DNA of 64,000 nt from Actinoplanes sp. NBRC 103695 (GCF_030269485.1 NZ_BSTL01000020.1:56549-120548), one strand, 5' to 3'. Numbered from the stretch's first letter, positions 47,510 to 58,423 are shown. The notes: generated from the letters alone by a model not told the origin. Made by a program: numbers and translations.

Positions 47510-50190
47510 CGGTCACCGTCCGCGGTCAACGCGAGCTCTCCCCGTGAGCGTTCCACATCGGCGGCCGCCTGGCGCAGGGTCGCCCCCGGCTCCAGCTCCA
47601 GGCCCACCGCGGAGGTCCGGTCGGTGTACCGCGCCGCCTCGGCATCCAGCAGCTCGTCCACACGGGACAGCAGGTTTTCCCGGGCCCGCTCGGCGAGCGT
47701 CCGGATCGCCTGATCCCCGAAGATCGCCTCCAGCAGCTTCTGCGCGGCGACCGTGGTGCCCGCACCGACCGCCACCTCGGCGCCAGTGGGAATGAACGCC
47801 GTCGAGGTGAAGACCGCGATCATCACCGCAAGACCAAGACCATTCACCGCGTACGCCCCGGCGCGCGCCACGAACCGCTTGTCGCCGGCTTCCTCCCGCA
47901 CCAGGTCCAGCACCCAGTGCTGCCAGTCGCGAACCAGCCGATCCGCCCGGGCGGCGAGATCCGCGGACGGCTTCTGCATGGCCGGCTCGAGCAGCGCGGA
48001 GCCGGCCGGATGCGCCTGCCACGCCGCATAGGCCTGCTCGGCGGCGTCCGACGACACCCCGCGCAGCAGCGTGACCAGCTGCGACTCCAGGGCCGCCTGC
48101 AGGTTACGCCCCGGCGTGGGACGCCCGGTCACGACCGACACGATCTTGTCCCGCAGCTGACCGACCCGCGACTCCAGCGCCCGCAGGAACTCGCCCGTCC
48201 CGACGAACTCCTGCCAGCGCGCCAGCACCTCGCCACGCAGCAGCCGCCCGTCCTGCAGACCGTCGGCGACCACCCGCTTGGCGGTCCGGTACGCCGCGGT
48301 CACCCGCTCGTCCAGCGCGGACGCGGCCAGCGCCTGATCGTCGGCGGCGTCGGCCAGCCCCTCGACGGCCGGGCCGAGCGCGGCCAGCGCCCCGTCCAGC
48401 GTCTGCCGCACCACCGCCGACCGGGCGCCGGAGTCGGCGGCCAGCTTCTCGAACCAGTCGTGCAGCGGCCGGGTCACGTCCTCCGGCAGCAGCACCTGCC
48501 CGCCCAGCGCCACCTCGGGCAGCACGAACAGCGGCGCCGCCGACATGTCGTGCTCGGCCAGCATCTCGCCCAGGTGCGCGGAGATCTCCCCGGCGGCCTC
48601 CGGCGGCACCCGGTCCAGCACCAGCGCGATCACGGTGCCCCGCAGGCGGGCGGTGGTCAGCAGTTCCCAAGGCACCGCGTCGGCGTAGCGCGCGGCGGTC
48701 GTCACGAACAGCCACAGATCGGCGGCGGCCAGCAGTTGGGCGGCGAGCTTGCGGTTCCCCTCGACCACCGAGTCGATGTCCGGCGCGTCCAGGAACGCCA
48801 GCCCCGGTCCCAACGCCGGCGCCGTGACCAGTTGCAACGTCCGTGGGTCGGCACTGGACACGGTCGTGCGCACCAGCCCCGGCAACAGCTCGCCCTTGCG
48901 GAACCAGGGCATGTCGTCCGGGTGGCCGACCAGCACCGGCGACCGGGTGGTCGGGCGCAGCACCCCCGCCGCGCTCACGGGAGCCCGCACCAGGCTGTTG
49001 ACCAGCGTCGACTTGCCTGCGCCGGTGGATCCGCCGACGACCACGAGCAGCGGCGCGTCGAGCCGCGCCAGCCGAGGCAGCAGATAGTCGTCCAGCTGCG
49101 ACACCAGGGCCCGGCCGATCCGTCGCGCTTCCTCGGCGGAGGGCATGACCAGCGGGTACGCGGCCGCGCCGATCGCCGAGCGCAGCCGGTCGAGCGCGGT
49201 CGCCAGCTCGCTGACGGAGGCCGGCACCTCAACCGGCACACCCGGAGCCGCGGGCGGCGCCGCCGACGTCTTGGCCGGTGCGGCGGGCGACTTGGGCGGT
49301 GCGGCGGGCGATTTGGGCGGTGCGGCGGGCGACTTGGGCGGCGCGACCGGAACCTTGGGCGGCGGGCCGTTTCTCGGTGGCAGGGCCAGCTTGAGCGGCT
49401 CCTGGACCGTCGGATCCGGCTTGAGCACCGGCTCCGCCGGAGCTTCGGTCTTGACTGTCGGCTCGTCCGAGTCGGCGACGTCGGCCGTCTTCTCGTCGGT
49501 CTTCTCGTCAGCCGGCGGCTCCACCAGGGTGGGCTCGTCGGCGGGCTTCACCTCGGTCTTCTCGTCGGTCGGCGGTTCCACCAGGGTGGGCTCGTCGGCG
49601 GGCGTGGGCTTGCCTGCGGGCGTGGGCTTGCCTGCGGGCGTGGGCTCGGCCGCCACCTCGGCGGTCGGCTCCGCCTCATCGTCCGCGTCCCGCTTCGCGT
49701 CGGCGGTCGGCTCCGCCTCATCGTCCCGCTTCGCGTCGGCGGTCGGCTGCGGCTCGGCCTTCGCCTCCTCACCTCTGGCCGCGGCAGCGTCCGACTTGTC
49801 GGAAATGTCGGTCGTCGGCCTCTCGTCAGCCGCCGTTCCGGACAGGGGCGGCGTCTCGACCTCGGTCTTGTCGACCTTTGCGTTGTCGACCTTTGCCGCC
49901 TCGGGCTCGTCGGTGGGAGCGGATGTCTCGACGGGAGTCGATGGCTCGGGTGGCTGGGCGGCCACGGTGGGTTCATCGTCCGGCTCGGGGCTCGACCCAC
50001 CACCACGTCCGGCGGCGGGCAACGGCCCGGAGCCGGCAGGTGCCGTCTGCTCGACCTGACGGGACTCTTCTGTCCGCGTATCCAATGGTTTTTCGCTCTG
50101 GGAAGTTGGTTGTCGCCCTGCGGAGGAGGACGTCGGAATGCCAGGCTCGGCGGAGGCCGCCGGACCCGCCGCGTCACCCTGCGTCGTCAC
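47506..50190 (-). CDS. dynamin-like GTPase with long disordered N-terminus
   Basis: 894 residues from a GTG. The first ~320 residues are acidic, Pro/Thr/Ala-rich and repetitive (PTADAKRDDEAE, TLVEPPTDEKTE, PKSPAAPPKSPAAPPKSPAA). The GTPase domain follows with P-loop VVGGSTGAGKSTLVNSLV (about 382-392), switch FLDAPDIDSVVEGN and a long helical stalk. A hydrophobic stretch (YAVNGLGLAVMIAVFTSTAF, about 810-830) could insert into the membrane. Partner of the shorter GTPase encoded downstream. Divergent from dnaK. Confidence 0.88.
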   Translation of the reverse strand: MTTQGDAAGPAASAEPGIPTSSSAGRQPTSQSEKPLDTRTEESRQVEQTAPAGSGPLPAAGRGGGSSPEPDDEPTVAAQPPEPSTPVETSAPTDEPEAAKVDNAKVDKTEVETPPLSGTAADERPTTDISDKSDAAAARGEEAKAEPQPTADAKRDDEAEPTADAKRDADDEAEPTAEVAAEPTPAGKPTPAGKPTPADEPTLVEPPTDEKTEVKPADEPTLVEPPADEKTDEKTADVADSDEPTVKTEAPAEPVLKPDPTVQEPLKLALPPRNGPPPKVPVAPPKSPAAPPKSPAAPPKSPAAPAKTSAAPPAAPGVPVEVPASVSELATALDRLRSAIGAAAYPLVMPSAEEARRIGRALVSQLDDYLLPRLARLDAPLLVVVGGSTGAGKSTLVNSLVRAPVSAAGVLRPTTRSPVLVGHPDDMPWFRKGELLPGLVRTTVSSADPRTLQLVTAPALGPGLAFLDAPDIDSVVEGNRKLAAQLLAAADLWLFVTTAARYADAVPWELLTTARLRGTVIALVLDRVPPEAAGEISAHLGEMLAEHDMSAAPLFVLPEVALGGQVLLPEDVTRPLHDWFEKLAADSGARSAVVRQTLDGALAALGPAVEGLADAADDQALAASALDERVTAAYRTAKRVVADGLQDGRLLRGEVLARWQEFVGTGEFLRALESRVGQLRDKIVSVVTGRPTPGRNLQAALESQLVTLLRGVSSDAAEQAYAAWQAHPAGSALLEPAMQKPSADLAARADRLVRDWQHWVLDLVREEAGDKRFVARAGAYAVNGLGLAVMIAVFTSTAFIPTGAEVAVGAGTTVAAQKLLEAIFGDQAIRTLAERARENLLSRVDELLDAEAARYTDRTSAVGLELEPGATLRQAAADVERSRGELALTADGDR

Positions 50191-50323
50191 GCGTAAAGCG
50201 TGCCCGATCTATACGACTCAGACAACAGGTACCCGTGTGCCGTGACCGGACAGGTATGTAGCCAACAGGACTTGCGTCGCATCCGCTCAACTTCGATTTG
50301 ACGACGTGCATGTCCGTGGCATC

Positions 50324-50344
50324 ATTGAGCCCGGTCCACTCAAC
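50324..50344. promoter_or_regulatory. HAIR box (HspR operator) before dnaK
   Basis: TTGAGC (50325-50330), 7 bp, ACTCAA (50338-50343) matches the established HspR consensus CTTGAGT-N7-ACTCAAG at 11 of 12 inner arm positions. It lies 43 bp before the dnaK ATG. HspR is encoded as the last gene of this operon, giving autoregulation by DnaK-HspR feedback. Confidence 0.85.
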
Positions 50345-50386
50345 TTGGGGACCGCACCACGTGACGAAAGAAGCGAGGACTACAAC

Positions 50387-52284
<1,898 letters not shown>

Positions 52285-52288
<4 letters not shown>

Positions 52289-53001
52289 GCCGCGCGGAGG
52301 ACGAGAACGACGGTCAGGCGACCGAGCGGGTCGTCATCCGTGATCGGCGCAAGATCAATCCGAACGGCAAGGTTGCAGGGGAGTCTGTGAGCGACGCCAA
52401 GGAAGCCAAGGCGAAGGAGTCCAAGCGGTCCGGCGGTGCGCACCGCGCCGCCGACCCCGAGGACGGCGCCGAGGTCACTCCTACCGAGAAGCCGGCGTCG
52501 GCGCCCACACCGGCGCCGGCACCGGCAGCAACACCGGCAGCGCCAAAGCCTCCGGCTCCGGCCCTCGGCGCCGAGCTCGAGGCGCTGCGTACCGATCTGG
52601 AGGAGCGCACGCTCGACCTCCAGCGGGTGACGGCGGAGTACGCCAACTACCGCAAGCGGGTCGACCGTGACCGGGGCACGGCCGCCGAGCAGACCACCGG
52701 TGCGGTGCTGTCCGCGCTGCTGCCGGTGCTCGACGACATCGACCGGGCCCGGGAGCACGACGACCTCAAGGGGCCGTTCGCGACGGTGGCCGAGACGCTG
52801 ACGGCGGCCACCGGCAAGTTCGGGCTGGTGGCGTTCGGCGAGAAGGGCGACCCCTTCGACCCGACCCGGCACGAGGCCGTGGCACACCTGACGTCCCCGG
52901 ACGTCAAGGAGCCGACCTGCGTCGAGGTGATGCGTCGCGGTTACACACTGGGCGAGCGGCTGCTGCGGCCCGCCCTCGTCGCGGTCGCCGACCCGGAGTG
53001 A
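52285..53001 (+). CDS. grpE: nucleotide exchange factor GrpE
   Basis: 238 residues from GTG 52285. The first ~95 residues are a charged and Ala/Pro-rich extension longer than in most bacteria. The core follows: a coiled coil (ELEALRTDLEERTLDLQRVT, AEYANYRKRVDRDR), LLPVLDDIDRAREHDDLKG and the beta wing with FGEKGDPFDPTRHEAVAHL and VMRRGYTLGERLLRPALVAV. It releases ADP from DnaK. Cotranslated with dnaK. Confidence 0.97.
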
Positions 53002-53013
53002 CTCCACACAAGA

Positions 53014-53043
53014 TCCCGCCCGCCGGTAAGACGGTGGGCGGGA
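53014..53043 (+). other. GC-rich hairpin between grpE and dnaJ
   Basis: TCCCGCCCGCC (53014-53024) pairs with GGTGGGCGGGA (53033-53043), one G-T, with an 8-nt loop. No T tract follows, so it may be an attenuator or an RNA processing/stability site that lowers dnaJ relative to dnaK and grpE. Confidence 0.5.
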
Positions 53044-53080
53044 CGTGCGGAAAAGCAGCGTCGCAGAGGAGGTGGATCAA

Positions 53081-54277
53081 TTGAGTTCGAAGGACTGGCT
53101 GGAGAAGGACTTCTACGCCGTCCTCGGGGTGAGCAAGTCCGCCTCCTCGGACGAGATCAAGAAGGCGTACCGCAAGCTGGCACGCGAGCTGCACCCCGAC
53201 CGCAACCCGGGCAACCAGGAGGCGGAGGACAAGTTCAAGGCCGCTTCCGAGGCGTACGACGTGCTCTCCGACGAGAAGAAGCGCAAAGAGTACGACGAGA
53301 TGCGCTCGCTGTTCGGCTCGGGCGCGTTCCGCCGGGGCGCGCGCTCCGGTGCCGGCTTCGACCCGTCCGACCTGTTCGGTGGTTTCACCGGCGCGGGCGG
53401 AGCGGCGGGTTCGCCCGGTGACCGCCGGTTCGGTGGCGCCGGGTTCTCGGACATCTTCAGCTCGATCTTCTCGGGCGGGAGCGGCACCGGCGGGGCCGGC
53501 CCCCGGCGCAGCGGGCCGCAGCGGGGCCGCGACGTGGAGGCCGAGGTCACGCTCGACTTCGTACACGCGGTCCAGGGCACGACGCTGCCGCTGACGCTGC
53601 GGTCGCCGGGCGTCTGCGACACGTGTCACGGCAACGGCGCCAAGCCGGGCACCGTGCCGCGCACCTGCCCGCAGTGCTCCGGCACCGGTCTGATCTCGCG
53701 GAACCAGGGGTCGTTCAGCTTCTCCGAGCCGTGCCGCGAGTGTCAGGGCGCGGGGAGCATCGTCGACCAGAAATGCCCCGAGTGCCGTGGCAGCGGCGGC
53801 GTCACCAAGAACCGCACGATCAACGTGCGGTTCCCGGCCGGCGTCGGCGACGGGCAGCGCATCCGGCTCAGCGGCCGGGGCGAGCCGGGCGAGCGTGGCG
53901 GCCCGGCCGGCGACCTGTACGTGCAGGTCAAGGTCCGGCCCGACGACCTGTTCGGGCGCAGCGGCGACGACCTCACGCTGACTGTGCCGATAACGATGGC
54001 CGAGGCCGTGCTCGGCACCGACCTGCGGGTGCCCACGATGGACACCCCGGTCACGCTGCGCGTGCCACCGGGCACCCCGAGCGGACGCAAGCTGCGCGCG
54101 CGGGGCAAGGGAGTGCTGCGCCGCAACGGCGAGGCCGGTGACCTGATCGTCACGGTCGAGGTGCAGGTTCCGGCGCAGATCTCGGACGAGGCACGGGACG
54201 CGCTGGAGCAGTTCGCGAAGCTGACCTCGCCGGCCGGCCGGGACCGCATCGAGGCGCGTCTCCGCCGGCTCGGATAG
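53081..54277 (+). CDS. dnaJ: chaperone DnaJ (Hsp40), TTG start
   Basis: 398 residues. I place the start at TTG 53081, eight bases after AGGAGG (53067-53072); this gives MSSKDWLEKDFYAVLGV, the standard actinobacterial DnaJ1 N-terminus, whereas the upstream in-frame GTG at 53045 adds twelve atypical residues. J domain with HPD in RELHPDRNPGN, a Gly/Phe-rich linker, four zinc motifs (CDTCHGNG, CPQCSGTG, CRECQGAG, CPECRGSG) and the C-terminal beta domains. Stimulates DnaK ATPase and presents substrates. Confidence 0.97.
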   Translation: MSSKDWLEKDFYAVLGVSKSASSDEIKKAYRKLARELHPDRNPGNQEAEDKFKAASEAYDVLSDEKKRKEYDEMRSLFGSGAFRRGARSGAGFDPSDLFGGFTGAGGAAGSPGDRRFGGAGFSDIFSSIFSGGSGTGGAGPRRSGPQRGRDVEAEVTLDFVHAVQGTTLPLTLRSPGVCDTCHGNGAKPGTVPRTCPQCSGTGLISRNQGSFSFSEPCRECQGAGSIVDQKCPECRGSGGVTKNRTINVRFPAGVGDGQRIRLSGRGEPGERGGPAGDLYVQVKVRPDDLFGRSGDDLTLTVPITMAEAVLGTDLRVPTMDTPVTLRVPPGTPSGRKLRARGKGVLRRNGEAGDLIVTVEVQVPAQISDEARDALEQFAKLTSPAGRDRIEARLRRLG

Positions 54278-54293
54278 GGCCGGCTTCGAAATG

Positions 54294-54392
54294 GGGCCGG
54301 CTTCGGACGGGCCGACTCGGACGGGCCGACTCGGACGGGCCGACTCGGATGGGCCGACTCGGATGGGCCGGCTCGGATGGGCCGGCTCGGAC
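54294..54392 (+). repeat. 14-bp tandem repeat between dnaJ and hspR
   Basis: Six uninterrupted 14-bp units (GGGCCGACTCGGAC and close variants) run from 54309 to 54392, with a degenerate 15-bp unit before and another after. Each contains the small palindrome CCGACTCGG or CCGGCTCGG. The array fills most of the 165-bp gap between dnaJ and hspR, where no coding function is supported. Confidence 0.9.
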
Positions 54393-54442
54393 AGGGCGGA
54401 TTCGGGTAAGGATGAGCGGGAACGAGCGACGGGCGGTGGCAC

Positions 54443-54874
54443 ATGTATGAAGAGATCAACATCTCGGTGGAGCAGTCCTCCGACGCGAAGGTCCTGATCA
54501 TCTCCGTGGCCGCGCGCCTGGCCGGGATGCACCCGCAGACCCTCCGGCAGTACGACCGGCTCGGTCTGGTGCAGGCCGGCCGGGCCGGTGGCGGCGGCCG
54601 GCGGTACAGCGAGCGGGATGTCGCGCTGCTCCGCGAGGTGCAGCGGCTCAGTCAGGACGACGGCGTCAACCTGGCCGGCATCAAGCGCATCATCGGCCTG
54701 GAACAGCTGGTCGGCGACCTGCAACAGCGGGTCGCCGAGCTGGAGGCGGAGCTGAACGAGGCGTACACCCGGGTGGCGCAGGCCGAGGCGATGGCCGCTT
54801 ACCCGGGACGTGACCTGGTGCGGCAGGAGCGCCCGTCGACGGCTCTGGTGGTCTGGCGGCCGCGCAAGCCGTAG
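54443..54874 (+). CDS. hspR: heat-shock repressor HspR (MerR family)
   Basis: 143 residues from ATG 54443. The MerR winged helix is VLIISVAARLAGMHPQTLRQ, YDRLGLVQAGR and RRYSERDVALLREVQRLSQD, followed by a coiled coil (LEQLVGDLQQRVAELEAELN) and a short tail. As last gene of dnaK-grpE-dnaJ it is HspR by both sequence and position. It represses dnaK and clpB through HAIR boxes, both present in this window, with DnaK as corepressor. No separate HAIR box precedes it. Confidence 0.96.
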   Translation: MYEEINISVEQSSDAKVLIISVAARLAGMHPQTLRQYDRLGLVQAGRAGGGGRRYSERDVALLREVQRLSQDDGVNLAGIKRIIGLEQLVGDLQQRVAELEAELNEAYTRVAQAEAMAAYPGRDLVRQERPSTALVVWRPRKP

Positions 54875-54880
54875 GACGCT

Positions 54881-55327
54881 TTACCTGCGGTGGAAGAGGC
54901 CCAGCCGGCGGGGGTGGCGAACCAGGCCACCCTCGATCCACTCCTCGTAGTCGAAGAGCTCGGGGCGGGTCATCAGCACGCGGCAGTTGTGCGCCCAGAT
55001 CTGCATCGGCTCGTCGCCGACCTCCTCGGCGCGCTCCACATACTTCTTCAGCCGGCGCTTACGCTGCGAGGACGCGTTCTGACGAACGCCGTCGGCGGCG
55101 TAGATGTGCATGCAGTGCAGCGCGAACCGGCGCGCTGGGCACTGCCGGTCCATCGCCAGCTCGAAGAGGGTCGGGCCGAGGACGTCACCCGCGATCAGGA
55201 GATCCCAATCTGGGGGCATCGAGTCCAGCGGCACCGACTCGGGGTGGTATGCCCACGACTGAAGCTCTTCCGGCCGCGGGTCCACCGGGTTCGCGAATCC
55301 CATGAATGTCGATTCACGCAAGCTCAC
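54881..55327 (-). CDS. conserved actinobacterial protein of unknown function
   Basis: 148 residues from a GTG at 55327 (MSLRESTFMGFANPVDPRPE); an in-frame start 21 bp upstream is possible. It contains PPDWDLLIAGDVLGPTLFEL, a Cys pair (RQCPARRFALHCMHIYAADG), and RLKKYVERAEEVGDEPMQIW followed by NCRVLMTRPELFDYEEW. I recognise this as a conserved actinobacterial hypothetical family but know no function. No signal or membrane helix. Convergent with hspR, stops 6 bp apart. Confidence 0.85.
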   Translation of the reverse strand: MSLRESTFMGFANPVDPRPEELQSWAYHPESVPLDSMPPDWDLLIAGDVLGPTLFELAMDRQCPARRFALHCMHIYAADGVRQNASSQRKRRLKKYVERAEEVGDEPMQIWAHNCRVLMTRPELFDYEEWIEGGLVRHPRRLGLFHRR

Positions 55328-55463
55328 GTCGCCACCCGAGTGTTCCAAAACACGAAACTGTCAGCGGAACGCTAGCGCGCACCCGCCGTCGAGCGAAAGG
55401 TCTATCCGTTCACATTCTGGTACTGACCAGTAGCTTTGTGCTGCTCGTCGGCTGGATGCGCCG

Positions 55464-56669
55464 TTATTCGGGGGCGGCGAGCGGTGCCGGCGGCCGGGAC
55501 AAGGCCACCCGTCGCCGGATGAATGCCTTGAACCAGGGATAATCGGGCAGGCGGGCCAGCATGGGTCCACTGACCACCGTGATGAGGACGTACGCGGTGG
55601 CCAGCGGCGCCAGCTCGGGCTCGAGGCCGGACGCGACCGCGAGGCCGGCGATGACCACCGAGAACTCGCCGCGAGGCATCAGCGCCAGGCCCGCCCGCAC
55701 CCGGCCGGGCAGCGCGATACCCACCCGCTTGGCCGCGACCCACCCGGTGGCGACCTTGGTCAGCATGGTGAGGACGGCCAGCCCCAGCGCAGGCAACAGC
55801 ACCGGTGGCATGTCCGCCGGGTTGGTGGACAGCCCGAAGAACACGAAGAAGACCGCCGCGAAGAGGTCCCGCAGCGGGGACAGCATCTCGGTCGCCCGAT
55901 GCGCGACGGCGCCGGACAGCGCGATGCCGACCAGGAACGCGCCGACCGCGGCGGACACGTTGAGCTCGGCCGCCACCCCGGCCACGAACAGGGTCAGGCC
56001 CAGCACGCTGAGCAGCAGCGCCTCCGGGTCGCGGACGGACATGAAGCTGGAGATCGCCCCGCCGTACCGGATCGCGACGACCAGCACCGCGATCACCGTG
56101 ACCACCGCGACCGCCAGCGCCTCCAGGCCGCCGACCAGGCCCACCCCGGCCAGCACCGCGGTCACCAGCGGCAGATAGAAGGCCATCGCCAGGTCCTCGA
56201 TGACCAGGACGGACAGGATCACCGGGGTCTCCCGGTTACCGAGCCGGCCCAGATCGCCGAGCACCTTGGCGATCACGCCGGAGGACGACACCCAGGTGAT
56301 GCCGGCCAGCACGAGCGCCGCCTCCCAGCCCCAGCCGAGCAGGAACGCGAAGCCCGCGCCGGGCAGCGCGTTGAGCAGCATGTCGAGCACGCCCGACGAC
56401 GCCGAGGCGCGCAGGTTGCCGACCAGCTCGGTTGCGGAGTACTCCAGGCCCAGCATGACCAGCAGCAGAATCACGCCGATCTCGGCGCCGACCTCGATGA
56501 ACTCCTCGCTGGCCGAGAGCGGCAGCAGACCGCCGTGCCCGAAGGCCAGACCGGCCAGGAGGTAGAGCGGAATGGGCGAGAGCCCGAACCGGCGGCCCAG
56601 CCGGCCCAGCATGCCGAGCGCGAAGAGAAGGGCGCCGACCTCGATGAGGAGGATCGTCGTCTCATGCAC
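55464..56669 (-). CDS. cation:proton antiporter, CPA2/KefB-like
   Basis: 401 residues with about twelve membrane helices and no C-terminal RCK domain. Typical segments are LIEVGALLFALGMLGRLGRR, GVILLLVMLGLEYSATELVG, ITWVSSSGVIAKVLGDLGRL, VIEDLAMAFYLPLVTAVLA (with the exposed acidic residue) and ALMPRGEFSVVIAGLAVASG. The regulatory subunit is encoded immediately upstream, 3 bp away, as in KhtTU systems, which export K+ in exchange for protons. Confidence 0.92.
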   Translation of the reverse strand: MHETTILLIEVGALLFALGMLGRLGRRFGLSPIPLYLLAGLAFGHGGLLPLSASEEFIEVGAEIGVILLLVMLGLEYSATELVGNLRASASSGVLDMLLNALPGAGFAFLLGWGWEAALVLAGITWVSSSGVIAKVLGDLGRLGNRETPVILSVLVIEDLAMAFYLPLVTAVLAGVGLVGGLEALAVAVVTVIAVLVVAIRYGGAISSFMSVRDPEALLLSVLGLTLFVAGVAAELNVSAAVGAFLVGIALSGAVAHRATEMLSPLRDLFAAVFFVFFGLSTNPADMPPVLLPALGLAVLTMLTKVATGWVAAKRVGIALPGRVRAGLALMPRGEFSVVIAGLAVASGLEPELAPLATAYVLITVVSGPMLARLPDYPWFKAFIRRRVALSRPPAPLAAPE

Positions 56670-56672
56670 GGG

Positions 56673-57170
56673 TCAGTCGTCGTCCTCGCCGGCCAGGATC
56701 GCGGTGACGCCGCTCAGCCCCTCCCGGGTGCCGACCGCGACCACCACGTCGTTCGCCTCGAAGGCGAAGGACGGCCCGGGGGAGGCGATCACCTCGCGGT
56801 CGCGCAGCACAGCGACGATCGAGGCGCTGGTCCGGGTACGTGCGCGGGTGTCGCCCAGCCGCCGGCCCACGAACGGCGACCCGGCGGGCAGCGCGATCTG
56901 CTCGGTGAGCAGCCCGGCCGCCTGCTGGCGCAGCCCGGCGAGCTGGCCCAGCATCAGGGACGCGCCGAGGACGTCGGCCAGGGCCTCCGCCTCGTCGTCG
57001 GTCAGCGGGATCGCGGCCAGGCAGGCATCCGGGTCGTCCACGTCGTAGAGGACCAGGTCGCGCCGGCCGTTGCGGTGTGAGACCACGCCAACGGTACGAC
57101 CGGAGGACGTGATCAGGTCGTGCCGGACGCCGATGCCCGGAAGCGGAGTCTGTTCTACCCGTACGCGCAC
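56673..57170 (-). CDS. TrkA-C regulatory subunit of the antiporter (KhtT-like)
   Basis: 165 residues from GTG 57170. The N-terminal half resembles the KhtT N-domain (RVEQTPLPGIGVRHDLITSS, GRTVGVVSHRNGRRDLVLYD). The C-terminal half is a TrkA-C/RCK_C domain: QIALPAGSPFVGRRLGDTRA, SIVAVLRDREVIASPGPSFA, EANDVVVAVGTREGL. It would sense pH or a cyclic dinucleotide and gate the downstream antiporter; the ligand cannot be told here. Confidence 0.92.
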   Translation of the reverse strand: MRVRVEQTPLPGIGVRHDLITSSGRTVGVVSHRNGRRDLVLYDVDDPDACLAAIPLTDDEAEALADVLGASLMLGQLAGLRQQAAGLLTEQIALPAGSPFVGRRLGDTRARTRTSASIVAVLRDREVIASPGPSFAFEANDVVVAVGTREGLSGVTAILAGEDDD

Positions 57171-57180
57171 GTCATCAACG

Positions 57181-58377
57181 CTAACTCACGCGTGGCCGCA
57201 CATTGGTGCGCATGACCATCAGCAACACCAGTCCCACCGCGCACAGGGCGGCACACATCACATAGGCCAGGCGGTAGTCGAACCGCTGCGCCACCCCGAA
57301 CAGCGGCCCGGCCAGCATCGCCCCGATCGGGAACGTGTTGGTGAACAGGGTGGTCGCCCGGCCCGGTTCGGCGGGCAGAAGGTCCTGGACGAAGCTGATC
57401 GACGGCCCGGACACCGCGGCGATGAACAGCGCGTTCATCACCTGGGCGGCCAGCAGCATCCACACCTCGCCGGCCGAGAAGACGATCAGGAAGTAGACGA
57501 TGCCGCAGGCCGCGCCGCCGATGATCACGGCACGGACCGGCACCCGGGTGGACAGCCAACCCAGCCCCAGCAGCAGCGGGATCTCCAGCAGGGCGCACAG
57601 GCCGAGCACCAGCCCGGCGTCGGACACCTCGCCGCCGAGGTTGCGGCTGATGTACAGGGGCAGGGCCTGCACGCCCAGGGTCAGCGGGCACTGCAGCGCC
57701 GTGAAGATCACCGTGATCAGCAGGAGCTTGGCGCGTCCGGGGACCGGCACCGGGTCGTCCGGCACGACGTCGTCCGGGGACGGATCGAGGGGACGCACGT
57801 CGGGCAGCGAGACCGCGGCCAGTGCCGCGGCCAGCCCGTACAGCACGGCGGCGGCGCCGTAGACGAGCTTGAAGCCGCCCGCCTCGATCAGCACCGCGGC
57901 CAGCGGCGGGCCGGCCACCCAGGCGATCGAGAACACCGTGCGCAGGCTGGTGATGCCCATCGCCGACCGGCCCGGCATCACCCGTTCCAGGACCTCCCGG
58001 GCGTACGCGAAGGATTGGGGGAAGAGCGAGCCCGCGACGGCCAGGATGGTGACCTGGATGGCGAAGACCGCCCAGTAGTCCCGGACGACCGTGAGCAGCC
58101 CGGCGCCGACCAGCCCGAACAACGCGGCGCCGATCAGCAGCTTGCGCCGGATCGGGCGCTTGTCGGAGAGCCGGCCGATCAGGGTGCCGGCCACCACGCC
58201 GGAGAGCGGTCCGGCGACCAGCATCACGGTGACCTGGATCGGCCCCGCGTCGACCTCGGTGCTGAGGAAGAGCGACAGGAACGGGATGACCAGGGCGACC
58301 GAGATGCCGACAGCGAGGAAGACCAGGCCGAGCGGCACGAACATGCGCGCCAGCGCGGGACGGGTGAGGGTCGGCAT
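57181..58377 (-). CDS. MFS transporter, sugar-efflux (SetA/SetB)-like
   Basis: 398 residues, twelve membrane helices in two bundles. The A-motif-like loop is GTLIGRLSDKRPIRRKLLIG. ERVMPGRSAMGITSLRTVFS and VAGPPLAAVLIEAGGFKLVY point to the sugar-efflux branch of the superfamily. Lies 10 bp upstream of the regulatory subunit gene, so all three transporter genes form one operon divergent from clpB. Substrate uncertain. Confidence 0.88.
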   Translation of the reverse strand: MPTLTRPALARMFVPLGLVFLAVGISVALVIPFLSLFLSTEVDAGPIQVTVMLVAGPLSGVVAGTLIGRLSDKRPIRRKLLIGAALFGLVGAGLLTVVRDYWAVFAIQVTILAVAGSLFPQSFAYAREVLERVMPGRSAMGITSLRTVFSIAWVAGPPLAAVLIEAGGFKLVYGAAAVLYGLAAALAAVSLPDVRPLDPSPDDVVPDDPVPVPGRAKLLLITVIFTALQCPLTLGVQALPLYISRNLGGEVSDAGLVLGLCALLEIPLLLGLGWLSTRVPVRAVIIGGAACGIVYFLIVFSAGEVWMLLAAQVMNALFIAAVSGPSISFVQDLLPAEPGRATTLFTNTFPIGAMLAGPLFGVAQRFDYRLAYVMCAALCAVGLVLLMVMRTNVRPRVS

Positions 58378-58423
58378 TCCTCAGACGTTACGGCGAAGGT
58401 CCGACATTGAGTCGACGATTAGG

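Noticed and set aside
47917..50196. A 759-codon plus-strand frame antisense to the large dynamin gene.
   Set aside because: Arg/Gly/Leu shadow with no recognisable domain; the opposite strand has an intact GTPase.
54309..54392. Short ORF across the 14-bp repeats between dnaJ and hspR.
   Set aside because: Unit length is not a multiple of three, composition is extreme and no ribosome site is convincing.
57070..58410. A 446-codon plus-strand frame antisense to the MFS gene.
   Set aside because: Gln/Arg/Asp-rich shadow; the MFS frame has twelve membrane helices.
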